In this document: positions 32,742-39,374 of the stretch, one piece after another
Numbering within the stretch: position 1 is the stretch's first letter
Layout of the letters: each line of letters begins with the position of its first letter
NCBI GenBank assembly: GCA_016845305.1
Contig: JAERSW010000046.1
Span: 1 to 39,374 of the forward strand
Origin: Acidimicrobiales bacterium
Lineage (GTDB): Bacteria; Actinomycetota; Acidimicrobiia; Acidimicrobiales; MedAcidi-G1
Direction: 5' to 3'
DNA: 39,374 bases
Translations under genes and position numbers: made by a program
Notes under the pieces: generated by a model
Database searches by the model: none
Told to the model about the DNA's origin: nothing
The model's input: the letters and a program-made list of their open reading frames with translations, nothing else

Positions 32742-32747
32742 AGCCTA
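32742..32747 (-). promoter_or_regulatory. -10 candidate TAGGCT for adenosyltransferase gene
   Basis: TAGGCT on the minus strand, nine bases before the ATG at 32732. It sits in the 26-base gap after the membrane-protein gene and may give a short-leader or leaderless transcript. Confidence 0.35.
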
Positions 32748-32758
32748 GGTGCGGACTC

Positions 32759-33610
32759 TCAGGCCAGCGTGGCCCGGGCCACCAGGTCCATCCCGAAGGC
32801 GGTGAGGATGGCCAGGTACAGCAGGCCGGTAGCGGCCATGACCGCCGAGTACTGGCGTTCGCGCAGGGCGGCCCTCGTCGCCGCCACCAGGGCGAGGGTG
32901 GCCACCGTGCAGGCCACCCAGAACCAGCCCAGCAGGCCGTTGTACCCGTCGTCGATCGAGCCGTCGAGCACCGAGGCCATGCCGGTCGGCCACAGCAGGA
33001 CGACCAACTCGAAGGGCCACGTCCAGGCCGTCCACCGCACCAGTTCCAGCAGCGGACCCCGCGCCAGGCCGGGCTGCACCAGGTACCAGTGGCCGAGGAG
33101 CATGGCGTCGCTGACCGCGCCGAGGAACGCCGCTCCGACCAGCATCCGGGCCACCGACAGCAGCGCCGGGTCGCCGGCGTCGATGCCGGCGGCCACGATG
33201 GCCACCAGGCCGAAGGCCGGAGCCAGCAGGTCGAGGTGGGCCGGGAACTCGGGGACGGAACGGTCGAAGGTCCGGCGTTCCCGGTCGATGCCGGTCATGG
33301 CGGCCACCCGGGCCGAACGGCGTTCCTCCTCGTCGCGCTGGCCGGCCACCCCGGCCCGTCGACGCACCACCGAGACGACGGTGGCCACCAGCGTGGACGC
33401 CACCATGGCGATGCCGGCGGCCTCGCGGACCGGGACCGGGTCGAGCACCAGGCCGACCACCACCCCACCGGCCGCCATCAGGCCGAACGTGGCCCGCATG
33501 GTCCAGCCGTAGCCGATCCCCACCTCGCGGCGACGCCCGGTCACCCACAGGAAGAACAGGCCACCGGTGGCCCACTGCAGCAGGACGCTGGCCGCGTCGA
33601 GGTCGATCAC
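32759..33610 (-). CDS. Unrecognised polytopic membrane protein
   Basis: 283-residue protein with about eight hydrophobic segments and a basic cytoplasmic loop in the first half (RRRAGVAGQRDEEERRSAR). No catalytic motif was recognised. A few His, Trp and Tyr residues sit at membrane borders in the second half (LGHWYLVQPG, RWTAWTWPFELV), and HWY might bind a ligand such as heme, but this is only a possibility. GTG at 33610 lies 19 bases after the M24 peptidase stop, so the gene is probably the second of that transcript. No signal peptide beyond the first transmembrane segment. Confidence 0.7.
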   Translation of the reverse strand: MIDLDAASVLLQWATGGLFFLWVTGRRREVGIGYGWTMRATFGLMAAGGVVVGLVLDPVPVREAAGIAMVASTLVATVVSVVRRRAGVAGQRDEEERRSARVAAMTGIDRERRTFDRSVPEFPAHLDLLAPAFGLVAIVAAGIDAGDPALLSVARMLVGAAFLGAVSDAMLLGHWYLVQPGLARGPLLELVRWTAWTWPFELVVLLWPTGMASVLDGSIDDGYNGLLGWFWVACTVATLALVAATRAALRERQYSAVMAATGLLYLAILTAFGMDLVARATLA

Positions 33611-33629
33611 CGGGGTGGTCCGCTGCGGG

Positions 33630-34757
33630 TCAGGCGTCGACGACGGCCAGGCCGTGGTCGATCCGGTTCATCGGGTCCGGCCCGTCGTCGGTGGCGACCA
33701 CGATGTCCTCGAGGCGCATCCCCCACCGGTCGGCCACGTAGATGCCCGGCTCGATGGAGAAGGCGTGTCCGGCGGCGAGCGGCAGGTCGTTGCCGGCCAC
33801 CAGGTTGGGGTGCTCGTGGGCCTCCACCCCGATGCCGTGCCCGAGCCGGTGGACGAAGAACTCGCCGTACCCGGCGTCGTCGAGCACCCGGCGGGCCACG
33901 GCGTCGACCTCGGCGCACGGCGTGCCCACCGTGGCCGCCGCCACCCCGGCCGCCTGCGAGGCGTGCAGGGCCTCGTAGGCCTCGGCGAACTCGGCCGGCG
34001 GCTCGCCGAGGTGGACGCACCGGGTGATGTCGGAGCAGTACCCCACCCCGTCGGCGCCGAACATCGTCCCGCCGATGTCGAACAGCACCGACTCGCCGGA
34101 GCGGAGCACCCGGTCGCCGGCCTCGTGGTGGGGGCTGGCCGCGTTCGGGCCCGAGGCCACGATGGTGAAGTTCACCCGGTGGTGGCCCTCGTCGACGATC
34201 CGACGGGCGATCTCGGCGGCCACGTCGGCCTCGGATCGCCCGACCAGCGGGACGTTCCCGGCCTGGACGTCGGCCAGGATCCGGTCGACAGCCGCTCCGG
34301 CTCGCCGCAGCACGTCGACCTCGGCGGCGTCCTTGACCATGCGGATGGGGGCGGTGACCGTCGACGCCCGGCTGAGCACGAGCCCGGGACGGGCGGCCAG
34401 CAGGTCGACGGCGAAGCCGGCCCACGCCTGGTCGCCGATGGCCGCCGTGACGTCGCCTCCCGGGCCACCGGCCCCGGCGGGCAACCGGTCGACCACGAGG
34501 CGGATCGGGTCCTCGCCGTCCCGCCAGGTGACCAGGTCGAAGACATCCGGGCGCTCCACCACCCGGGGCGCCTCGAGGTGGGGCACGACGAGGGTGGCGT
34601 CGCCGTCGCGGGGGACGACCAGCATGGTGAGCCGCTCCAGCGGCATGGCCTCGTAGCCGCAGAAGTAGGGCAGGTCGGCGCCAACCGACAGGAGGAGCAC
34701 GTCGACGCCCTCGTCGTCCATGTGGGCCCGAACCCGGGCCAGGCGGTCGGCGAACAC
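33630..34757 (-). CDS. M24 family metallopeptidase (Xaa-Pro dipeptidase/aminopeptidase-like)
   Basis: 375-residue cytosolic peptidase acting on peptides with proline at position 2, or a related creatinase-fold enzyme. All five pita-bread metal ligands are present and well spaced: Asp227 (FDIGG), Asp243 (CSDITR), His307 (HRLGHGIG), Glu336 (SIEPGIY) and Glu350 (MRLEDIV). Residues 1-150 form the usual N-terminal creatinase-like domain. GTG at 34757 has TAGCCT six bases upstream and no ribosome-binding site. PepQ/PepP-type activity is most likely from this family; exact specificity is open. Confidence 0.9.
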   Translation of the reverse strand: MFADRLARVRAHMDDEGVDVLLLSVGADLPYFCGYEAMPLERLTMLVVPRDGDATLVVPHLEAPRVVERPDVFDLVTWRDGEDPIRLVVDRLPAGAGGPGGDVTAAIGDQAWAGFAVDLLAARPGLVLSRASTVTAPIRMVKDAAEVDVLRRAGAAVDRILADVQAGNVPLVGRSEADVAAEIARRIVDEGHHRVNFTIVASGPNAASPHHEAGDRVLRSGESVLFDIGGTMFGADGVGYCSDITRCVHLGEPPAEFAEAYEALHASQAAGVAAATVGTPCAEVDAVARRVLDDAGYGEFFVHRLGHGIGVEAHEHPNLVAGNDLPLAAGHAFSIEPGIYVADRWGMRLEDIVVATDDGPDPMNRIDHGLAVVDA

Positions 34758-34763
34758 GGCGAC

Positions 34764-34769
34764 AGGCTA
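34764..34769 (-). promoter_or_regulatory. -10 element TAGCCT overlapping the lipB-lipA stop codon
   Basis: TAGCCT on the minus strand, six bases before the GTG at 34757. Its TAG is the stop codon of the LipB-LipA fusion gene (34767-34769), the second such arrangement in the window. Confidence 0.5.
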
Positions 34770-36455
34770 GGAGCCGACCCGCTGCCCCAGCGTCACCGGC
34801 ACGGCGCCACCCACCGCTTCGGCCGCGCTCCGGGCGTGGTGGCTGGACCGGGTCAGCGGCGACGCCTCCACATGGCCGATCCCTACTGCCCGACCCACGT
34901 CCCGCCACCTCTCGAAGGCGGCCGGCTCCACCCACCGTTCGACGGGCAGGTGGTTGGTGGTGGGACGCAGGTACTGGCCGATCGTCGCGATGTCGCAGCC
35001 CACGGCGGCCAGGTCGGCCAGGCAGCCGTCGACCTCGTCGTCGGTCTCGCCGAGGCCGACCATGATCGACGACTTGGTGGTCAGCCCGGCCGCCTTCGCC
35101 CGGGCCAGCACCGAGAGGCTGCGGGCGTAGCCGGCCGACGGGCGGACCCGCCGCTGCAGGCGGGCCACCGTCTCGACGTTGTGGTTCAGGACGTCGGGGC
35201 GGGCGTCGAAGATGGTGGCCAGGGCCGCCTCGTCACCCTTGCAGTCGGGGACCAGGACCTCCACCGCGGTGCCCGGACGGCGTCGGCGGATGGCGTGGAT
35301 GGTCGCCGCGAAGGCGCCGGCGCCGTGGTCGGCGAGGTCGTCGCGGGCCACGGCGGTGACCACGGCGTGGGCCAGGTCCATCTCGGCCACCGCGGCGGCC
35401 ACCCGTTCGGGCTCGCCGAGGTCGGGGGCGTCGGGCCGACGGGTGTCGACGAGGCAGAACCCGCAGGCCCGGGTACACCGCTCGCCGTTGATCATGAAGG
35501 TGGCGGTCCCGTCGTTCCAGCACTCGAAGACGTTGGGGCAGCCGGCCTCCTCGCACACCGTGACCAGGTCGCTGCTGCGCATCAGCGCCTTCAGTCGGCG
35601 GTATTCCGGGCCGGTGTCGAGCGGGACCCGCATCCACTCGGGCTTGCGTTCGACCGGTGGCACGTCGCCCGGTCCGGCCCCACGGCTGAACGGGGCCAGG
35701 TCCCCGTCGGGGGCGGCCCGCTCGACCGGCCGGGCGACGTCGGCCCGGTCGACCGGTCCGGCCGCCCACCGTTCAGAGGCCCGTGCCGCCACCCGGTCGA
35801 CCACCTCGGCCATCGACGCCCCGATCCCCTCGGCGGCCAGCGACGTGACCCCGTACTCGCTGATCCCGCACGGCACCATGCGGTCGAAGTGGTCGAGGTC
35901 GGGGTCGACGTTGAGGGCGAAGCCGTGCATGGTGCGGCTGCGGGTGAGCTTCACGCCGATGGCCGCCACCTTGCGGGGCCGGGGGCCGTCGGGCTCCACC
36001 CACACGCCCGGGTAGCGGCCGAGGCGACCCACGTCGGCGAGGCCCAGGTCGCGGCAGGCCGCCATCACCACCTCCTCGACGGCGTGGACGTAGGCGGCCG
36101 TGTCGGCCATGCCGCCGCCCCGCTTGCCCGGCAGGTGCAGCAGCGGGTAGCCGACGAGCTGCCCAGGCCCGTGGTACGTGACGTCGCCACCACGGTCGGC
36201 CCGCACCACCTCGGCGCCGATCTCCTCCGGCGGGGCGAGGAGGTTCGCCGGATCGCCGCTCAGCCCCAGCGTGTAGACGGCGTGGTGCTCGAGCAGCAGC
36301 AGGTGGTCCTGCGGCGACGACGCTTCCTCCCCGGCGCGCTCCCCGGCGGCCTCCCCGGCGTGGGCGTGGATCCCCCGCTGGAGGGCCAGGGCGTCCCGGT
36401 AGCGGACCCGCCCCAGCCACCGGACCCGGAACGGCCGTGGCGCCGAGTCGGTCAC
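34767..36455 (-). CDS. lipB-lipA: LipB-LipA fusion: octanoyltransferase joined to lipoyl synthase
   Basis: 562-residue protein containing two consecutive lipoate-pathway enzymes. Residues 1-230 are LipB: RGGDVTYHGPGQLVGYP (88-104), Lys162 in RKVAAIG and Cys196 in VPCGIS, the catalytic pair that moves octanoyl from acyl carrier protein to E2 lysines. Residues of about 270-562 are radical-SAM LipA: auxiliary cluster CX4CX5C (Cys301, 306, 312), radical-SAM CX3CX2C (Cys327, 331, 334), HNVET (425-429) and the C-terminal RSSHHA (536-541), which supplies the conserved Ser. A 40-residue Pro/Asp-rich linker joins them, and there is no stop or restart between. The GTG start overlaps the E2 gene stop by four bases (GTGA), so carrier substrate and modifying enzymes are coupled. 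Confidence 0.93.
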   Translation of the reverse strand: MTDSAPRPFRVRWLGRVRYRDALALQRGIHAHAGEAAGERAGEEASSPQDHLLLLEHHAVYTLGLSGDPANLLAPPEEIGAEVVRADRGGDVTYHGPGQLVGYPLLHLPGKRGGGMADTAAYVHAVEEVVMAACRDLGLADVGRLGRYPGVWVEPDGPRPRKVAAIGVKLTRSRTMHGFALNVDPDLDHFDRMVPCGISEYGVTSLAAEGIGASMAEVVDRVAARASERWAAGPVDRADVARPVERAAPDGDLAPFSRGAGPGDVPPVERKPEWMRVPLDTGPEYRRLKALMRSSDLVTVCEEAGCPNVFECWNDGTATFMINGERCTRACGFCLVDTRRPDAPDLGEPERVAAAVAEMDLAHAVVTAVARDDLADHGAGAFAATIHAIRRRRPGTAVEVLVPDCKGDEAALATIFDARPDVLNHNVETVARLQRRVRPSAGYARSLSVLARAKAAGLTTKSSIMVGLGETDDEVDGCLADLAAVGCDIATIGQYLRPTTNHLPVERWVEPAAFERWRDVGRAVGIGHVEASPLTRSSHHARSAAEAVGGAVPVTLGQRVGS

Positions 36456-37705
36456 GCGTCCCGGCCGGCAGCCCAGCGGGCCGCCCAGTCCGAGTCCTCG
36501 ATCGACCGCTTCAACGCCCGCAGGAAGGCCGCCGCGTAGGCACCGTCGAACGCCCGGTGGTCCCAGGCCAGGGCCAGGACGCCCATCGTCCGGATGGCCA
36601 TCGCCTCGTTCCCGTCGTCGTCGACCACGACGGCCGGGCGACGGGCGATCCCGTCGGTGGACAGGATGGCCACCTGGGGCTGGTTGATGATCGGGAACTG
36701 GAACAGCGTCCCGTACTGGCCCGGGTTGGTGACCGTGAAGGTGCCGCCCGACAGGTCGTCCGGGGACAGCGACCGGCCGCGGGCCCGCGTCGCCACGTCG
36801 ACGACCGAACGGGCCACGTCCTGGATCGTCCGGCCCTCGACGCCGCGGACCACCGGCGCCACCAGCCCCTCGAAGTCCAGGTCGACGGCGACGGCCAGGT
36901 TGACGGTGCCGTGGACGACCAGCTCGTCATCGCCCACCGAGGCGTTGAGGCGGGGGAACTCGGCCAGGGCGTCGCACAGGGCGGCCACGATGAACGGCAG
37001 GTGGGTGAGGCTCGTCCCCTCGGCGTCGCGCCACGCCGCCCGCTCGGCGAGGCGGACCTCGTCGACGGCCGTGTAGTCGACCTCCATGGCGGTCAGCACG
37101 TGGGGCGAGGTGGCCTTCGACGCGACCATGTGGCGGGCCGTGGCCCGACGGATCCCGTTGAACGGCTCGGCCGTCCCCGGGTTGTCGCGCAGGAAGCGCT
37201 CGACGTCGGCCCGCGTGATGCGCCCGGCCATGCCCGTGCCCGTGACCCGTGCCGGATCCACCCCCCGCTCGGCCAGCAGCTTGCGCACCACCGGCGAGAC
37301 CAGCTTCCCACTCCCCGACCGGGGGGCCCGTTGCCTGCCTCCTCCGGCCGGGTCAGCACCCGGGGGCTCCGCCGCTCCGCCCGCCGCAGCGGGCGCGATG
37401 GCGTCGGTCGACTCGGCGTCGCCCCCGTGCTGGTCGGCGACGGGAGACGAGTGGGGCGGTGGCGCGGAACCGGATGGGTCGATGCGGCACAGGAGGGCGC
37501 CCACGTCGACGGTGGCGCCCTCGGGGGCGACGACCTCGACGAGGGTCCCCCCGACGGGAGCGGGCACCTCGGAGTCGACCTTGTCGGTCGACACCTCGTA
37601 CAGCGGCTGGCCCTCGACGACGGTCCCGCCCACGCCGACGAACCACTGGGTGATGATGCCCTCGGTGACCGTCTCGCCGAGTTGCGGGAGGTGGACGTCG
37701 GCCAT
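36452..37705 (-). CDS. Dihydrolipoamide acyltransferase (E2) of a 2-oxoacid dehydrogenase complex
   Basis: 417-residue E2 subunit. Residues 1-78 form a single lipoyl domain with the modified Lys42 in STDKVDSE. An Ala/Pro/Gly linker (about 80-130) follows, then a peripheral-subunit-binding domain (SPVVRKLLAERGVDPARVTG), and the acyltransferase domain with the catalytic DHRAFDG (His383, Asp387). In Mycobacterium the equivalent dlaT/sucB is also beside lipB and lipA. Whether it serves pyruvate, 2-oxoglutarate or branched-chain dehydrogenase cannot be decided. ATG at 37705 has GGAG upstream and lies 13 bases after the lpdA stop. Confidence 0.92.
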   Translation of the reverse strand: MADVHLPQLGETVTEGIITQWFVGVGGTVVEGQPLYEVSTDKVDSEVPAPVGGTLVEVVAPEGATVDVGALLCRIDPSGSAPPPHSSPVADQHGGDAESTDAIAPAAAGGAAEPPGADPAGGGRQRAPRSGSGKLVSPVVRKLLAERGVDPARVTGTGMAGRITRADVERFLRDNPGTAEPFNGIRRATARHMVASKATSPHVLTAMEVDYTAVDEVRLAERAAWRDAEGTSLTHLPFIVAALCDALAEFPRLNASVGDDELVVHGTVNLAVAVDLDFEGLVAPVVRGVEGRTIQDVARSVVDVATRARGRSLSPDDLSGGTFTVTNPGQYGTLFQFPIINQPQVAILSTDGIARRPAVVVDDDGNEAMAIRTMGVLALAWDHRAFDGAYAAAFLRALKRSIEDSDWAARWAAGRDA

Positions 37706-37718
37706 GGCGGTGCTCCGA

Positions 37719-39191
37719 TCAGCCGTGGAGGGATCGGCCGGTCAGCGACAGGACCGTCTCGCCGAACAGCTCGCTGAGCGTCGGGTGGGGTTGGATGAAC
37801 GCCGCCACCTCGTCGACGGTGGCCTCCCAGTTGACGGCCAGGTAGCCCTGCCCGAGCTGCTCGGTGACCCACGGGCCGACCAGGTGGACGCCGAGGATCC
37901 GTCCGGCCCGCCCGTCGGGGTCCTTCTCGGCCACCACCTTCACCAGGCCGTCGACCTCGCCGAGGATCATGGCCCGGCCGTTGCCGGCGAAACGGTGGCT
38001 GGACACCACGACGTCGTGGCCAGCCTCGATCGCCGCCGCCTCGGTCAGGCCGGCGAAGGCCACCTCGGGGTGGCTGTAGATGCACCACGGGACGGTGGCG
38101 GGGTCCAGCGGGGCGGGCGACTCGCCGAGCAGGTCGCGCACCACGAACATGCCCTCGGCGAAGCCCACGTGGGCCAACTGCGGGGTGTCGACCACGTCGC
38201 CGACGGCGTACACGCCGTGCTCGCCGGTCCGCAGCCGGTCGTCGACCTCGACGAAGCCCCGGTCGTCGACGACCACCCGGGTGCCGACGAGGCCGGCCGA
38301 GTCGCCGCGTGGACGGCGCCCCACGGCCACCACCACCAGGTCGACGGCGAGCTCCGTGCCCTCGCCGTCGCCGCCACCGGCCGGTCCGTACCGGACGGTG
38401 GTCCCGTTCTCGCCGGGCTGGTGGCCGGCGACGGCCACCCCGGAGTGGACGTCGATCCTCCGCTTCCGGAAGGACCGCCGGACGGCCTTGGCGGCGTCGG
38501 CGTCGCAGCCGGGGAGGATCTCGGGTGCCGCCTCGAGCAGGGTCACCGTCGAGCCGTAGTCGGCCAACATCGATGCGAACTCGCAGCCGATGGCGCCCCC
38601 ACCGATGACGGCCACCCGGTCGGGCACCTCGTCCAGGGACAGGACCTCGTCGCTGGTCATGACGAGGGTCCCGTCGACCTCGAAGCCGGGGATGGTCCGG
38701 GGCGAGGAGCCGGTGGCCAGCACGACGTGCTCGGACACCACGAGCGTCGGGTCGCCAGCACCGTGGTCGATGGAGACCACGTGGGCGGCACCCAGCCGGC
38801 CGGTGCCGTCGTAGACGGTGACCTCGCGGCCGGCCAGCAGGGACGCCACGCCGCGGGCCAGGCCGTCGATCACCTTCTGCTTGCGGGCCTGGCTGGCGGC
38901 CAGGTCGACGACGGGCTCCAGGGCGCCACCGTCGACGGCGCCGACGCCGAACTCCGCCGCGTCCTGGACGGTCCGGAGCACCGCCGCGGTCTCCAGGAGC
39001 TCCTTGGCCGGGATACAGCCCACGTGGAGGCAGGTGCCGCCGAGGAGGTGCTCCTCGACGAGGGCCACGTCGAGGCCGGACGCCGCGCCGTAGAGGGCCG
39101 CCGCGTAGCCGGCGGGGCCGCCGCCGATGACCACCAGGTCGTGCTGGACCAGCGACGACCCGCCGAGCGCGGCGACGTTCGGCCGGGCCAT
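37719..39191 (-). CDS. lpdA: Dihydrolipoamide dehydrogenase (E3)
   Basis: 490-residue flavoprotein that reoxidises the lipoyl arm of E2 with NAD. FAD-binding VIGGGPAGYAAALYG (21-35), redox-active disulfide GGTCLHVGCIPAK (Cys54, Cys59), NAD-binding VIGGGAIGCEFASML, and the C-terminal dimer-interface PHPTLSE (His-Glu pair) are all present. About 15 residues precede the FAD domain. The ATG at 39191 shares its A with the stop codon of a 28-codon membrane peptide gene (TGATG), so translation is coupled to it. First enzyme of the lpdA-E2-lipBA operon. Confidence 0.95.
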   Translation of the reverse strand: MARPNVAALGGSSLVQHDLVVIGGGPAGYAAALYGAASGLDVALVEEHLLGGTCLHVGCIPAKELLETAAVLRTVQDAAEFGVGAVDGGALEPVVDLAASQARKQKVIDGLARGVASLLAGREVTVYDGTGRLGAAHVVSIDHGAGDPTLVVSEHVVLATGSSPRTIPGFEVDGTLVMTSDEVLSLDEVPDRVAVIGGGAIGCEFASMLADYGSTVTLLEAAPEILPGCDADAAKAVRRSFRKRRIDVHSGVAVAGHQPGENGTTVRYGPAGGGDGEGTELAVDLVVVAVGRRPRGDSAGLVGTRVVVDDRGFVEVDDRLRTGEHGVYAVGDVVDTPQLAHVGFAEGMFVVRDLLGESPAPLDPATVPWCIYSHPEVAFAGLTEAAAIEAGHDVVVSSHRFAGNGRAMILGEVDGLVKVVAEKDPDGRAGRILGVHLVGPWVTEQLGQGYLAVNWEATVDEVAAFIQPHPTLSELFGETVLSLTGRSLHG

Positions 39192-39277
39192 CAGGCGACC
39201 AGCACCTGCACGGTGAAGGCCACCAGCAGCGCCATCCCGCACAGCAGGGCCGAGACGATCAGCATCCGCGTACTCAC
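39191..39277 (-). CDS. 28-residue single-pass membrane peptide, leader gene of lpdA operon
   Basis: Very short gene: GTG at 39277, TGA at 39193-39191, product 28 residues with a basic start (MSTR) and one hydrophobic segment (roughly residues 5-27, MLIVSALL to VQVLVA). Support for it being real: TACCGT lies six bases before the GTG, matching the leaderless start pattern of other operon heads here; the stop overlaps the lpdA ATG (TGATG); and no better start or ribosome-binding site precedes lpdA itself. Predicted to sit in the membrane and perhaps to couple or localise the E3 enzyme, or only to serve as a translational entry point; function unknown. Confidence 0.6.
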   Translation of the reverse strand: MSTRMLIVSALLCGMALLVAFTVQVLVA

Positions 39278-39283
39278 GTTCCG

Positions 39284-39289
39284 ACGGTA
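39284..39289 (-). promoter_or_regulatory. -10 element TACCGT for the lpdA operon
   Basis: TACCGT on the minus strand, six bases before the GTG at 39277, divergent to TACCCT at 39297-39302. Confidence 0.5.
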
Positions 39290-39296
39290 GCCCGCG

Positions 39297-39302
39297 TACC
39301 CT
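39297..39302 (+). promoter_or_regulatory. -10 candidate TACCCT for the right-edge gene
   Basis: TACCCT nine bases before the ATG at 39312 on the plus strand. Short-leader or leaderless start likely. Confidence 0.4.
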
Positions 39303-39311
39303 CAACGGCGC

Positions 39312-39374
39312 ATGGCCCATTCCCCTCGGCTCACCCCCATCGCCACGGCCCTCGCCGCCCTCACCCTCCTCCTC
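39312..39374 (+). CDS. Start of an exported protein (partial, cut by window edge)
   Basis: ATG at 39312 opens a frame of 21 codons to the end of the window, beginning MAHSPRLTPIATALAALTLLL (the product continues). A short polar N-region with one Arg and a Leu/Ala-rich hydrophobic core looks like a signal peptide or membrane anchor. Nothing further can be said from 21 residues. Divergent from the lpdA operon, with two -10 candidates facing apart in the 34-base gap. Confidence 0.5.
   Translation, partial: MAHSPRLTPIATALAALTLLL

Noticed and set aside
34767-36455. Separate lipB and lipA genes with a missed stop
   Set aside because: No stop codon, frameshift or start signal is visible in the linker; both halves are complete in one frame.
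33567-36539. Plus-strand open frame of about 990 codons
   Set aside because: Antisense to the M24 peptidase and LipB-LipA genes; no plausible protein features.

Overview
The window is very GC-rich and densely packed. Many genes start with GTG, and neighbouring genes often share GTGA or ATGA stop/start overlaps. Gene content (PduO-type adenosyltransferase, dihydrolipoamide acyltransferase next to lipB/lipA, CWB2 cell-wall-binding repeats, LysM-SpoIID protein, rml genes) points to a high-GC actinobacterium, probably of the Acidimicrobiia. That placement is inference from gene content and style. I saw no rRNA, tRNA, insertion sequence or CRISPR array.

Region 1-21505 looks like one surface-glycan locus. 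It holds a truncated methyltransferase, an O-antigen-ligase/O-oligosaccharyltransferase-like membrane protein, and a large secreted protein with three CWB2 repeats (an S-layer candidate) followed by a clear intrinsic terminator. Next come a MurG-like glycosyltransferase, a coiled-coil protein, a first ABC polysaccharide exporter, a GT2 glycosyltransferase and a phosphoglycosyl transferase that would start lipid-linked synthesis. A second ABC exporter follows, whose ATPase carries a C-terminal glycan-binding type domain, coupled to a methyltransferase with a kinase-like C-terminal half. Then come a large polytopic membrane protein and the rmlD-rmlB-rmlC-rmlA genes for a dTDP-deoxysugar. The set resembles the known S-layer glycan and ABC-dependent O-antigen clusters: nucleotide sugar, initiation, elongation, capping, export, ligation.

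Region 21543-27623 continues the envelope theme on the minus strand: UDP-glucose dehydrogenase and a UDP-glucuronate decarboxylase-like enzyme (UDP-xylose branch), a MOP-type flippase, and a secreted LysM x4/SpoIID protein with an unusual duplicated C-terminal module.

Region 27702-34757 is mostly housekeeping: a rhodanese-ThiF/MoeB-like enzyme, a sirtuin, an unrecognised small protein, leucyl aminopeptidase, cobalamin adenosyltransferase, a membrane protein and an M24 peptidase. Region 34767-39277 is a lipoate/2-oxoacid dehydrogenase operon: a previously unlisted 28-residue membrane peptide, then lpdA, an E2 acyltransferase and a single gene that fuses LipB to LipA. A divergent exported protein starts at the right edge.

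A recurring feature is a TANNNT hexamer 6-9 bases before the start codon of nearly every operon head, with no ribosome-binding site in between. This is the signature of leaderless transcription. The CWB2 protein is the main exception: it has a candidate -35/-10 promoter, a leader of about 200 bases and a good ribosome-binding site.
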